From Methanobacteriota archaeon (GTDB lineage: Archaea; Halobacteriota; Methanosarcinia; Methanosarcinales; Methanosarcinaceae): a stretch of 14,628 nucleotides of DNA. The DNA lies in assembly GCA_023399215.1 (NCBI GenBank), contig JAEWQJ010000029.1, positions 1 to 14,628 of the forward strand, given 5' to 3'. Under the pieces are notes generated by a model. It did not search any database, was not told the DNA's origin, and was given only the letters and a program-made list of their open reading frames with translations. This document shows, one piece after another, positions 1-7,101 of this stretch. Positions within the stretch are counted from its first letter, which is position 1. Every line of letters starts with the position of its first letter. The position numbers and the translations under genes were made by a program.

Positions 1-1257
1 ATTAGAAATGGCATCGGAAATACATATAATACCAAAAAAACTGCAGGTACTAATATTGTGGGCGGCCCTTACATAGGAGGCAACTTCTGGGGAAAACCTG
101 ATGGTACAGGATTTTCAAATACTGCAAACGATGCAGACGGGGATGGAATTTCCGACTCTGCATATAAAAGCATAACAGGTAGCATATATTCTGACAACCT
201 TCCTCTAGTGACTTATAAATCTGGAACGGTAAAGCTGGTTGCTGCATTTTCAGCATCTCCAACATCAGGAAACGCACCTTTAAATGTTAAATTTACTGAC
301 AGCAGTACAGGTTCTCCCACTTCATGGAAGTGGAGTTTCGGAGATGGAGCCACTTCAACCGAACAGAATCCAACACACACTTATTCTACTCAAGGGAACT
401 ATACGGTGTCACTTACAGTAAGCAACTCTGCAGGCAACAATACTGTAACAAAAACTGGATATATAGTGGTAGGAACAACAGCGTCAAAGCCGGTTGTAAG
501 TTTCTGGGGGTCTCCGAGAACAGGGAATGCGCCGCTGAGCGTGACTTTTAAGGACAATACTTCAGGCTCCCCTACCGCATGGAACTGGAGTTTCGGGGAT
601 GGAACCTTTTCAACAGTACAGAACCCGAAGCATACGTATTCGACAGCAGGGAATTACATAGTAAAGCTGACCGCGACCAATGCTGCAGGAAATTCTACAT
701 TAACAAAATGGAATTATATAATAGTGACAGGAACGTCTTCGCAGACCCTGACTGCTGCGTTTTCGGCATCTCCAACTTCTGGAAATACGCCCCTGAGTGT
801 AACCTTTACTGACAGCAGTACAGGTTCTCCAACAGCATGGAACTGGAATTTTGGAGATGGAACCAGTTCAACAGTACAGAACCCCGTACATACCTATTCG
901 ACAGCAGGAAGTTACAGTGTAACGCTTAAAGTAAGCAACTCTGCAGGCAGTAATACGACAACGAAATCCAGTTATATAAAAGTGACAGCAAGCAGTACAA
1001 CAAATGCAACAATACCTGTTGTAAGCTTCTGGGGATCACGAACTTCGGGAACGGCACCCCTTACTGTCACATTTACTGACGCAAGTACAAACACCCCTAC
1101 TGCCTGGAACTGGGATTTTGGAGATGGAAATTATTCAACAGTACAGAGACCAAGGCACACTTATTCAAAAGCAGGAAACTATTCAGTAACACTTAAGGCA
1201 AGTAACACAGCCGGCACTGGTACGAAGACCAGAGTTAATTATATAAAAGTAACATAA
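1..1257 (+). CDS. Secreted PKD-repeat surface protein, 3' part (5' end outside window)
   Basis: The reading frame is open from base 1, so the gene begins upstream; 418 codons are visible and no start inside the window is needed. The first ~60 residues contain GGNFWGKPDGTG and the acidic, calcium-loop-like NDADGDGISDSAY. This ending is typical of NosD/CASH-type right-handed beta-helix domains in methanogen surface proteins. Four PKD domains follow (about residues 79-160, 162-242, 243-325 and 334-418), each with W-x-W-x-FGDG, STxQxPxHTYS and a G-x-Y-x-V strand. Domains 1 and 3 start AAFSASPTSGN; domains 2 and 4 start PVVSFWGS, giving an ABAB order. PKD domains are immunoglobulin-like beta sandwiches in extracellular proteins, so a role in the cell envelope or adhesion is inferred. 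No membrane anchor is visible at the C-terminus, which ends in KVT-stop. It faces the XPD helicase gene. Confidence 0.9.
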   Translation: MRNGIGNTYNTKKTAGTNIVGGPYIGGNFWGKPDGTGFSNTANDADGDGISDSAYKSITGSIYSDNLPLVTYKSGTVKLVAAFSASPTSGNAPLNVKFTDSSTGSPTSWKWSFGDGATSTEQNPTHTYSTQGNYTVSLTVSNSAGNNTVTKTGYIVVGTTASKPVVSFWGSPRTGNAPLSVTFKDNTSGSPTAWNWSFGDGTFSTVQNPKHTYSTAGNYIVKLTATNAAGNSTLTKWNYIIVTGTSSQTLTAAFSASPTSGNTPLSVTFTDSSTGSPTAWNWNFGDGTSSTVQNPVHTYSTAGSYSVTLKVSNSAGSNTTTKSSYIKVTASSTTNATIPVVSFWGSRTSGTAPLTVTFTDASTNTPTAWNWDFGDGNYSTVQRPRHTYSKAGNYSVTLKASNTAGTGTKTRVNYIKVT

Positions 1258-1332
1258 AAAATATTGAAAATAAAAGTAACACAAGTAAAAGTAACACAAG
1301 TAAAAGTAACATAAGTAAAAATAACACAAGTA
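1258..1332 (+). repeat. 15-bp tandem array continuing the 3' end of the PKD gene
   Basis: Four near-identical 15-bp units (AAAAGTAACACAAGT and variants) lie at about 1273-1332. They match the last codons of the PKD gene (AAA GTA ACA TAA) and stay in its frame. Reading past the stop gives K-V-T-Q-V repeats before a second in-frame TAA at 1312. The array appears to be tandem amplification of the gene's own terminal codons. Confidence 0.8.
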
Positions 1333-1346
1333 AAGATTTTCATGAA

Positions 1347-1368
1347 AACAGGTTGCAAAAAACCTGTT
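1347..1368. terminator. Hairpin between convergent genes, possible terminator
   Basis: A perfect 8-bp inverted repeat, AACAGGTT / AACCTGTT, has a 6-base loop (GCAAAA). It lies 90 bases after the PKD stop and about 180 bases beyond the XPD stop. There is no T-run directly after it, so termination is only a guess. The rest of the 1369-1544 spacer holds AT-rich DNA and the small repeats listed separately. Confidence 0.35.
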
Positions 1369-1461
1369 AACTACGTAATTTAGTGCCTGAAGTTTAAATA
1401 TAAACTACGGGCAACTATTTTTATTATATAATAGTGTTGGGTTCCAAATAGGTTTAACATA

Positions 1462-1541
1462 TCAAACAGTTCAAACCGTTCAAACAGTTAGTTCAAACCG
1501 TTTAAATTTTATTGATTAACTCAAAGGGATTAACTCAAAGG
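1462..1541. repeat. Short direct repeats in the PKD-XPD spacer
   Basis: TCAAACAGTT occurs twice and TTCAAACCGTT twice, interleaved, at 1462-1503. A perfect 14-bp tandem duplication (GATTAACTCAAAGG) lies at 1514-1527 and 1528-1541, directly before the XPD stop codon. No function is apparent. Confidence 0.7.
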
Positions 1542-1544
1542 ATT

Positions 1545-3869
1545 TCAAAGCTTTTCAGAAAGGCTTCCAAAACCCACACGATTTGAAGTCTGAGACTCAG
1601 ACTCATTTTTTGTGAGATTACCTGGCGTGACGTGTGCAAAAAATTCTTCCACAAGATTTCCCACATCCCTGGGCGCAATGTCGATGAATTCTCTTTTTTC
1701 TTCAGGTGGGAAATAATCAAAAACTGAAAATTTGCCGAGTTTACGTACCTGAGAGCCCTGGTAGCGGGAATCAAGGAGAATTCTTACTCCATAGTCGTCT
1801 GGAGAACGTACTACCCTTCCCATTGCCTGTCTAACTTTCCTGATTGTAGGCACCTGGACTGCAAACTCCCAGCCTTCCCCACAGCCGAAAACCGCATCAT
1901 AAGCAGACTCGACAGCCTTAATTCGGTCGTTTAGAGCCGGATATCCGATTCCCACTATAATCACGGTCCTGCCCCTGGAATCTCTGAAATCAACACCTTC
2001 ACTCAATGTTCCCCAGAGATAGGTTATAAGTAAGGCTTTTCCTCCCTGCTCTCCGATTTTGAAAAACTCCTTTCGGATTTCCTGGGCTGAAACCCCTGTC
2101 TCATCAAGGAAAATAGGAATAGAAAGTTCAGGCTCAAGGAGTTTGGTATAGCGGAGTGCTTCAGCATAGCTCTGGAAGTAAATAATCACGTTTCCGGGTG
2201 ATGCAATAGTAGCTGCAAGCAGGGCTTCTTTAATGTTCTCAAGCGTTTCCGGGCTGTCACGGTTCTTTGCAAAAAGCGGAGGAATGGAAACCGCAAGGGT
2301 AAGCCTCCTTTCCCTGGGAAATGTCGTGCCATAGGAAATTTCTTCCACTTCCCTTGAGATCCCAAGTGTGGATTTTATCATTTCGAAGGGCCGGAGTGTA
2401 GCCGACATGAGTACTGCCGCATAAACAGAATCAAACAGAGGCTGAGTCACGTTTTTAGGAATGCATGTGAAAAGCTCAATCCTGCCGGCTATTCTATCGC
2501 TTTTGAAATCCCTGCGCACGTTCAGAATCGGATAGTAGTTTTGCCTGTCCGAAAGTACCAGATAAGAAGATAAAAAGTCGGCAACGTACCGGATCTGGGA
2601 ACGTTTTGGAACCGTAAGAAGCCCTTTTTTGTAATTTTCCGCATAAATCTCTTCCAGCCTTCCTCCAAACTCGCCAATCTCCCGCAGCCGGGTCAGGACC
2701 TTTTCTTCATCCGCAAAACCTTCCTTTACCGCTTCCCGCAAAAAGCGAGCTTTCAGGATGTCAAAACGCTCATAAGGGTCGCTGATCTGAATGTCCCGCC
2801 AGTGCTTTCCAAGCCTGTTCCTGTCTCCGAACTTCAATTTTGCATCATATGTGTCCCTGAGAGCGGCAAGAAGGCAAGTAAACAGCTTTTTTGCATATAG
2901 ACGAGCCGCGTAGTCCTGGTCAAGAGGGATACCGCCTCCCGAGCCAGTTTCTTTCCCCAACATAAGGGAATTGCCAGATTCGGGAGTTTCACCTACTTCC
3001 GAAAGAGCTTTTTCAATAGTCAATTCCGAGAGCATTGTTGAAGAATGAGAACGAGCAGATGCCTCAATATTATGCGCCTCGTCAAAAATCAGAATAATAT
3101 CTTCAGGGTCGCGTTCGAGCCATTTAAGCAGCATCATGAAAATTTCGGCACTGAGAACGTGATGAAAATTGCAAATTAGAAGTTCAGCGTTTTTGAGTTC
3201 TTTTTTCAGCAGTTCATACCCGCACATATCCCGGTCTTCGGCATACTCCAGGATTTCTTCCGGGCTTCTTACATCGGAAAAAAGCCAGTTGGAAAATTCG
3301 TTACCTTCAAATTTCAGGACTTCATATAACTCCGGGCAGGAATTGTTCCTCAAAGCCCGAGATTTTTTCTTAGTTTCTTCGAGTTCTTTTTCAAGCTCAG
3401 TTCTCAGGGAATAAAGAGCAGGGTCTTTTGTCCGTTTATATTTTTCATATACATCCTTTAGCTCTTTTTCTTTTGAAGAAATTTCCCGTTCAAGGTCAAG
3501 GAGGTCATAGGTATTTTCCCCTTTAAGCTTGCATTCTTCGTAATCGAGATTTTCAGGGCACATCGAAGTCTTGCCCTTGAAAACAATTGTTTTTATGTCG
3601 TTGTCTCGGGAAATCTCTCTTGCCTCATTTATAAATTGAACCATCTGCTGATGGACGTTGGTAACTATAATAACGACCTTATTGAGTTTTTTCCCCACAC
3701 TCAATGCGGGGGCAAGTGCACTTAAAGTCTTGCCTGTTCCACATGCTCCTTCAAAGAGTACGGTTTTTTCGCTCAGGAGAGCCGAGTGAATCTTCTCCAT
3801 GGCTTCTGCCTGGTTAGGGTAGCAACTCTGTTTCGAAAAATACCGCATATATCCGTTCTTTTGCGTCAT
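1545..3869 (-). CDS. xpd: XPD/Rad3-family ATP-dependent DNA helicase
   Basis: 774 residues. Superfamily 2 helicase motifs are clear: Walker A GACGTGKT at 41-48, motif II FDEAH at 262-266, LMSATL in the middle, and motif VI QAMGRVVRS at 681-689. Four cysteines (C104, C113, C178, C216) sit between Walker A and the DEAH box and align in context with the 4Fe-4S ligands of XPD (SMCPE, SCPELYEV, DMCGYELL). Family members are 5'-3' DNA helicases used in nucleotide excision repair or general genome maintenance. The gap between C113 and C178 is long and filled by a charged, coiled-coil-like stretch (about 122-172). The C-terminal ~35 residues are a polar, Ser/Asn-rich tail. The start ATG has no good ribosome binding site; the next in-frame ATG is at 3848. 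A DinG-like assignment is less likely because of the Fe-S cysteine pattern. Confidence 0.92.
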   Translation of the reverse strand: MTQKNGYMRYFSKQSCYPNQAEAMEKIHSALLSEKTVLFEGACGTGKTLSALAPALSVGKKLNKVVIIVTNVHQQMVQFINEAREISRDNDIKTIVFKGKTSMCPENLDYEECKLKGENTYDLLDLEREISSKEKELKDVYEKYKRTKDPALYSLRTELEKELEETKKKSRALRNNSCPELYEVLKFEGNEFSNWLFSDVRSPEEILEYAEDRDMCGYELLKKELKNAELLICNFHHVLSAEIFMMLLKWLERDPEDIILIFDEAHNIEASARSHSSTMLSELTIEKALSEVGETPESGNSLMLGKETGSGGGIPLDQDYAARLYAKKLFTCLLAALRDTYDAKLKFGDRNRLGKHWRDIQISDPYERFDILKARFLREAVKEGFADEEKVLTRLREIGEFGGRLEEIYAENYKKGLLTVPKRSQIRYVADFLSSYLVLSDRQNYYPILNVRRDFKSDRIAGRIELFTCIPKNVTQPLFDSVYAAVLMSATLRPFEMIKSTLGISREVEEISYGTTFPRERRLTLAVSIPPLFAKNRDSPETLENIKEALLAATIASPGNVIIYFQSYAEALRYTKLLEPELSIPIFLDETGVSAQEIRKEFFKIGEQGGKALLITYLWGTLSEGVDFRDSRGRTVIIVGIGYPALNDRIKAVESAYDAVFGCGEGWEFAVQVPTIRKVRQAMGRVVRSPDDYGVRILLDSRYQGSQVRKLGKFSVFDYFPPEEKREFIDIAPRDVGNLVEEFFAHVTPGNLTKNESESQTSNRVGFGSLSEKL

Positions 3870-3928
3870 ACGTTTAACCTGGGATCTCCCGATTTACAAT
3901 GATTCAGTGACTTTCCTGCCGATGATTA

Positions 3929-4196
3929 ATAAATTAACTTTCATAAATTAACTTTCAGAAGTTTCAATGTTTCTGAAAATATTGTTAAAGAAATATTATT
4001 TCTAATTTTAAATTAACTCAGTGTCAGACTATTCTAATGTTTTAGGTATTCCTAATGTTTTAGGTATTCCTAATGCTTTAGGCCTTCCCTAATGCTTTAG
4101 ATCTTCCCTAATACTTTAGGTCTTCCTGATGCTTTAGATTTTCCGGATAAAAGCAGAATTCAATACTAACATTTAAAATTCAATACTAATATTAAG
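3929..4196. repeat. Three tandem arrays in the XPD-hxlR spacer (14, 18-19 and 20 bp units)
   Basis: The 402-base spacer 3870-4271 holds no gene. It contains a perfect 14-bp duplication (ATAAATTAACTTTC, 3929-3942 and 3943-3956). Six imperfect 18-19-bp copies of CTAATGCTTTAGGTCTTCC follow at 4034-4144, and then two copies of a 20-bp unit beginning AATTCAATACTAA (4157-4176 and 4177-4196). The minus-strand promoter of the helicase should lie at its left end; TTTATTAA near 3930 is a weak TATA candidate. Confidence 0.8.
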
Positions 4197-4271
4197 ATAC
4201 AGGAAGAGGATTTACTTTTATTTGTTGCGTGAGCGTTGTTTGTAGACCTTTACCTCGAATTATTCTCTATG

Positions 4272-4640
4272 TCACGATCTATCACTAAGCGATTGATCAT
4301 CCAGTAAGCACTCTCTTCCAAGATACTCAATTCCCCATTTGCAGAGAGCGTCCAGGACCGGAAGCACAGTCTTTCCGAATTCGGTCAGTGAGTACTCAAC
4401 CCTGGGTGGGATTTCAGGATAAATTTCCCTGAGAATAAGCCCGTCTTCTTCGAGTTCCCTGAGCTGTTTCGTAAGCATCTTGGGTGAAATACCCTGCATA
4501 CTTTGCTGAAGCCCTGAGAAACGCAGTTTTTCTGTCCTCAACTGCCAGAGGATAATAGGCTTCCATTTGCCTCCAATTACCTCCAGGGTTGCTTCCACAG
4601 GACACTGGCACTGTTTGTTATTCCGGATTTGACTTACCAT
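4272..4640 (-). CDS. HxlR-family winged-helix transcriptional regulator, thiol-redox type
   Basis: 122 residues, the normal length for the family. The N-terminus has CQCPVEATLEVIGGKWK (residues 11-27), the family signature. The winged helix runs through FSGLQQSMQGISPKMLTKQL, with wing residues YPEIPPRVEYSLTEFGK. HxlR proteins act as dimers; several (YodB, HypR, QorR) sense quinones, diamide or hypochlorite through the conserved N-terminal cysteine. Here C13 takes that place, and C100 and C111 lie near the C-terminus, much as in YodB (C6, C101, C108). It is divergent from a flavoprotein/nitroreductase cluster, its likely target. A GTGAGC motif just before the ATG may be the ribosome binding site. 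Redox sensing is an inference from cysteines and context. Confidence 0.9.
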   Translation of the reverse strand: MVSQIRNNKQCQCPVEATLEVIGGKWKPIILWQLRTEKLRFSGLQQSMQGISPKMLTKQLRELEEDGLILREIYPEIPPRVEYSLTEFGKTVLPVLDALCKWGIEYLGRECLLDDQSLSDRS

Positions 4641-4684
4641 ATGCTCACATAGTATCTATTTTGTTAGTTAGTATCCGGATCGCA

Positions 4685-4706
4685 TGTATAGTATATAAGT
4701 ATAGTT
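4685..4706. promoter_or_regulatory. Divergent promoter/operator candidate between hxlR and flavoprotein gene
   Basis: The sequence TATAGTATATAAGTATA is an imperfect palindrome and contains a TATA-like core readable on both strands. It lies about 50 bases upstream of the regulator's start. Such a site could hold the regulator's promoter and a dimer-binding operator. This is inferred from position and symmetry only. Confidence 0.4.
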
Positions 4707-4809
4707 ATTGCAAATTATAGATCAATAAATACATTTTCTTAAAGAAAGAAAAATCTGGTATCAATTGAAAAATTAATCCAGTATAAATTCAAAGAAAATG
4801 AAACTCAGA

Positions 4810-4877
4810 TTAGACCTCAATTCGGGTTAGACCCCAATTCAGGTTAGACCTAATTTCAGGCTGGATCTAAGTTAAGC
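4810..4877 (+). repeat. 17-bp tandem repeats upstream of the first iron-sulfur flavoprotein
   Basis: Three 17-bp copies (TTAGACCTCAATTCGGG, then variants) occupy 4810-4860. A decayed fourth copy starts CTGGATCTAAGTT. They sit between the presumed promoter and the gene, so they may lie in the 5' leader or be serial regulator sites. Given similar arrays elsewhere in the window, neutral expansion is equally possible. Confidence 0.65.
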
Positions 4878-4908
4878 TTAGTTTAAAAAATTAAAAGGCG
4901 TGAATAGA

Positions 4909-5466
4909 ATGAAAGTTATAGGTATTGTAGGAAGCCCCCGAAAGAATGGAAATACGAATATTCTTGTCCAGCAGGTCCTGGAAGGCGCGGCAGAAGCAGG
5001 TGCTGAAACCCGGACATTTATTCTCAACGAGATGAACTACAAAGGTTGCCAGGGCTGCGACTATTGTAAGGGCCATGACAAATGCAAACTTGAAGATGAC
5101 CTTACGGAAGTATTCGAAGAGCTTGCATCAGCAGATGGAGTCGTTTTTGGCTCTCCAATTTACTTTGGACAGTTTACAGGCCAGATGCGGCTTTTCCTTG
5201 ACCGTTGCTACTCCCTTATAAATGCAGACTTCTCTCCCCGCCTCCCTGCTGGGAAGAAAGCTGTGATTGTAGGATCTCAGGGAGCGCCTGACCCAGCAGC
5301 TTTCAACGGTGTCTACGAGGAATTCAAAGGTCAAGTTTCTGGCTTTATGCAAGCAGAAGTAAAGGATGTCCTTGTAGGAGTTGGCTATCACGCTCCGGGA
5401 GAGGTCAAGAATAATAGCGAGCTTATGGAAAAAGCGAAAAACGCAGGCCTTAACCTGTTCAAGTAA
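4909..5466 (+). CDS. Iron-sulfur flavoprotein (ISF family, NADPH-dependent FMN reductase fold)
   Basis: 185 residues from the ATG at 4909, chosen over the GTG at 4900. AGGCGTGA (4896-4903) is then a ribosome binding site at proper distance, and the protein begins with the conserved MKVIGIVGSPRKNGNT. The flavodoxin-like fold has the FMN phosphate loop GSPRKNGNT (8-16) and GSPIYFGQFTGQMR (81-94). The compact cysteine motif C47-x2-C50-x2-C53-x5-C59 matches the 4Fe-4S motif of Methanosarcina thermophila Isf. Isf proteins are homodimers that transfer electrons between ferredoxin and acceptors and are linked to oxidant defence. The gene is divergent from the HxlR regulator and followed by a nitroreductase, which suggests a shared reductive-detoxification role. 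The physiological acceptor cannot be read from sequence. Confidence 0.88.
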   Translation: MKVIGIVGSPRKNGNTNILVQQVLEGAAEAGAETRTFILNEMNYKGCQGCDYCKGHDKCKLEDDLTEVFEELASADGVVFGSPIYFGQFTGQMRLFLDRCYSLINADFSPRLPAGKKAVIVGSQGAPDPAAFNGVYEEFKGQVSGFMQAEVKDVLVGVGYHAPGEVKNNSELMEKAKNAGLNLFK

Positions 5467-5493
5467 AGAGATACAACAGGAAACAAAAACGGG

Positions 5494-5582
5494 AAATAAA
5501 ATTAAGCGGGGAGAAAAGTAAAATAAAGTGGGAAGAAAAATAAAATAGGGCGGGAGAAACCTGGAGTGAGATTTTCTCGCCC
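5494..5582 (+). repeat. About 22-bp tandem units and a hairpin in the flavoprotein-nitroreductase spacer
   Basis: Three imperfect units of about 20-25 bp (AATAAAAT followed by a G-rich GGGGAGA part) cover 5494-5560. The last unit overlaps a stem-loop: GGGCG-gg-AGAAA (5548-5559) can pair with TTTTCTCGCCC (5572-5582), leaving a two-base bulge. It ends 20 bases before the ribosome binding site of the next gene. It could be a terminator, an attenuator or an mRNA processing site. Confidence 0.5.
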
Positions 5583-5615
5583 AGATATTTCAGGAATAAA
5601 TAGGAGGGGTCTCAT

Positions 5616-6140
5616 ATGGAAACTCTTGAAGCAATCCACACTCGCCGAAGCATTCGAAAATACACTGACAGGCCCGTTCCGAGGGAACTTGTTGCCGAAC
5701 TGCTCAGGGCCGCAATGAGTGCTCCATCAGCGGTCAATGCCCAGCCCTGGATCTTTATTGTTATCGATGACAGGAAGCTCCTTGACGAAATTCCCACTTT
5801 CAGCCCCTATGCAGGCATGTGCAGGGAAGCTCCTCTTGCAATTCTTGTCTGTGGGGATACAACACTTGAAAAGGCTCCAGGATACTGGGTTCAGGACTGC
5901 TCGGCAGCTACCCAGAATCTCCTGCTTGCAGCTCACGATGCCGGGCTTGGGGCAGTCTGGACCGGAATTTATCCGATGAAGGACAGGGTTGAAGGTTTCA
6001 GGAAAGCCTTTGGACTGCCTGAACATGTAATTCCTCTAGCTTTTGTACCGTTAGGTTATCCTGACCAGAAACCAGGCCCTCAGGACAGGTTTGATAAAGC
6101 AAAAATATACCACAACAGGTACGGCCAGAGAAGAGAATGA
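5616..6140 (+). CDS. Nitroreductase-family FMN oxidoreductase
   Basis: 174 residues, typical of the short nitroreductases. FMN-binding motifs are visible: RRSIRKY at 10-16, SAPSAVNAQPW at 35-45, and GLGAVWTGIYP at 110-120, with LGYPDQKP at 146-153. The family uses NAD(P)H and FMN to reduce nitro groups, quinones or flavins. The start is fixed by a strong ribosome binding site, AGGAGGGG (5602-5609). It lies 149 bases after the iron-sulfur flavoprotein on the same strand and could be co-transcribed or have its own promoter. Next to an HxlR regulator it resembles YodC and HypO, nitroreductase-like proteins controlled by YodB and HypR in bacilli. The substrate is unknown. Confidence 0.93.
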   Translation: METLEAIHTRRSIRKYTDRPVPRELVAELLRAAMSAPSAVNAQPWIFIVIDDRKLLDEIPTFSPYAGMCREAPLAILVCGDTTLEKAPGYWVQDCSAATQNLLLAAHDAGLGAVWTGIYPMKDRVEGFRKAFGLPEHVIPLAFVPLGYPDQKPGPQDRFDKAKIYHNRYGQRRE

Positions 6141-6439
6141 AGCTGTAAGGCAGACAGAATAAAATTTATACTGTATTAGAAGAATAACAGTAAGATAGAG
6201 CTGTTCAAAGATTTGAATCGGCGAGAAGACTCTTAAAGGAGCTAAATTTATCCGCGAATACTTTTTTGAGAAATGAATCACGTTTCCAGATCTCTTGAAC
6301 TCGGGAAACAGAAGAAACTTTCCCAAACCAGGTCCTCAACAGAGAGAACCCAAAGAAAATAACAAAAATATGGAAAGTACGAAAAGTACGAAAATTTGGA
6401 AATTCAGAAAATAAATTTCGCTAATAAGCTGGTGATTTT
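6141..6439 (+). other. Gene-poor spacer after the nitroreductase
   Basis: No convincing gene is seen here. AAAGGAGCT at about 6236 resembles a ribosome binding site but leads to no good reading frame. A 29-codon frame starts at 6273 without a binding site. AGTACGAAA is repeated in tandem near 6376-6393. The stretch may be 5' leader of the following monooxygenase gene or decayed sequence. Confidence 0.5.
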
Positions 6440-6730
6440 TTGACAGTACGTGTGGTTGCAAAAAATTATGTCAAGCCTGAAAAAGTTCAGGAATTTTTGG
6501 GATTATGCAAAAAACTCGTTGACTCATCGTTAAAGGATGAAGGCTGTATAGATTATGGGCTGTATCAGGAACTGGAGAATTCAGGAATCCTGACTTTCTT
6601 AGAGGAGTGGAAAGATGAAAAAAGCCTTGATCAACATTTAAATTCCAGTCATTTTAAAGAAATATTTCCACTGCTTTCAGAATACCTTGAAAAGGAAACT
6701 GAAGTTAATGTCTATAGAAAAACGTTGTAA
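6440..6730 (+). CDS. ABM-domain (YgiN-like) putative quinol monooxygenase
   Basis: 96 residues, the usual size of single ABM domains (ferredoxin-like dimers). Family features are the N-terminal MTVRVVAKNYVKPEK strand, EGCIDYGLYQ (34-43), FLEEW (53-57) and the two histidines H66 and H71 in LDQHLNSSHF. Members include cofactor-free quinol monooxygenases such as YgiN and antibiotic biosynthesis monooxygenases. The start is TTG at 6440, preceded by GGTGAT (6431-6436), a strong archaeal ribosome binding core; a GTG at 6452 is a weaker alternative. Its position behind a nitroreductase and a flavoprotein supports a role in quinone or electrophile handling, but its activity is not shown. Confidence 0.85.
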   Translation: MTVRVVAKNYVKPEKVQEFLGLCKKLVDSSLKDEGCIDYGLYQELENSGILTFLEEWKDEKSLDQHLNSSHFKEIFPLLSEYLEKETEVNVYRKTL

Positions 6731-6804
6731 CATCCAGGTGTGTTTTTACCAATTTAATATTTAAAACTCTGTTCTCGAACACTTTTTGGAAAAACAGTAT
6801 CCAA

Positions 6805-6881
6805 CTTGATGCAAACCTGATGCAAACTTGATGCAAACCTAATGCAAACCTGATGCAAACTTGATGCAAACCTGATGCAAT
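6805..6881 (+). repeat. Seven-copy perfect 11-bp tandem array
   Basis: Seven contiguous units of exactly 11 bp read CTTGATGCAAA or CCTGATGCAAA; unit 4 is CCTAATGCAAA and the last ends in T. Units with CT and CC mostly alternate, which suggests a 22-bp higher-order unit. The period is about one helical turn, so the AAA runs lie on one face of the DNA. It ends 31 bases upstream of a short flavin-reductase-like frame. Confidence 0.95.
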
Positions 6882-6912
6882 AGTAAATAAAATTGGAAGG
6901 GAGAAAGTAGTT

Positions 6913-6987
6913 ATGGCAGATAAAATCAAGATCAATAATGTGTTTTTCTATTCCATGCCATTAACTCTGTTGGGGGATAAACCTTGA
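6913..6987 (+). pseudogene. Short remnant resembling the N-terminus of a flavin reductase-like protein
   Basis: A 24-codon frame starts with ATG at 6913, behind GGAAGGGAG as a possible binding site. It reads MADKIKINNVFFYSMPLTLL and ends GDKP-stop. The order K-I, Y-x-MP-x-TL-x-G and KP resembles the start of flavin reductase-like FMN-binding split-barrel proteins, where (Y/F)PMPVTLVGA and GKPN are usual. The rest of the domain is absent. It could be a decayed gene or a chance frame; a real micropeptide is less likely. The neighbouring flavin enzymes make a lost flavin reductase plausible. Confidence 0.35.
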
Positions 6988-7019
6988 GAGATAGATCTTG
7001 AAAGTGATTTTACCCCCAA
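6970..7019. terminator. G-rich stem-loop, possible terminator
   Basis: TTGGGGG (6970-6976) pairs with CCCCCAA (7013-7019), extended by TAA/TTA beyond a one-base bulge, with a loop of about 29 bases. It overlaps the end of the flavin-reductase-like remnant. It stands between the plus-strand redox genes and the minus-strand lipoprotein gene. The remaining spacer to 7101 is AT-rich with nothing else recognised. Confidence 0.4.
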
Positions 7020-7101
7020 AAAATAGCAGATTCATAATATAAATCAATAAAGGATACGTTTACTACTTGAGAGTAGAGTTTTCATTTCTCCCCGTTTCAT
7101 T

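Noticed and set aside
4900..4908. GTG start three codons upstream for the first iron-sulfur flavoprotein
   Set aside because: It overlaps the probable ribosome binding site AGGCGTGA; the family normally starts at MKV/MKI.
6273..6362. 29-codon frame in the nitroreductase-monooxygenase spacer
   Set aside because: No ribosome binding site, basic/Ser-rich composition without a recognisable motif; likely chance.
6705..6935. Minus-strand frame with repeating LHQVCIRFA
   Set aside because: Only the translation of the 11-bp array; no binding site or homology.
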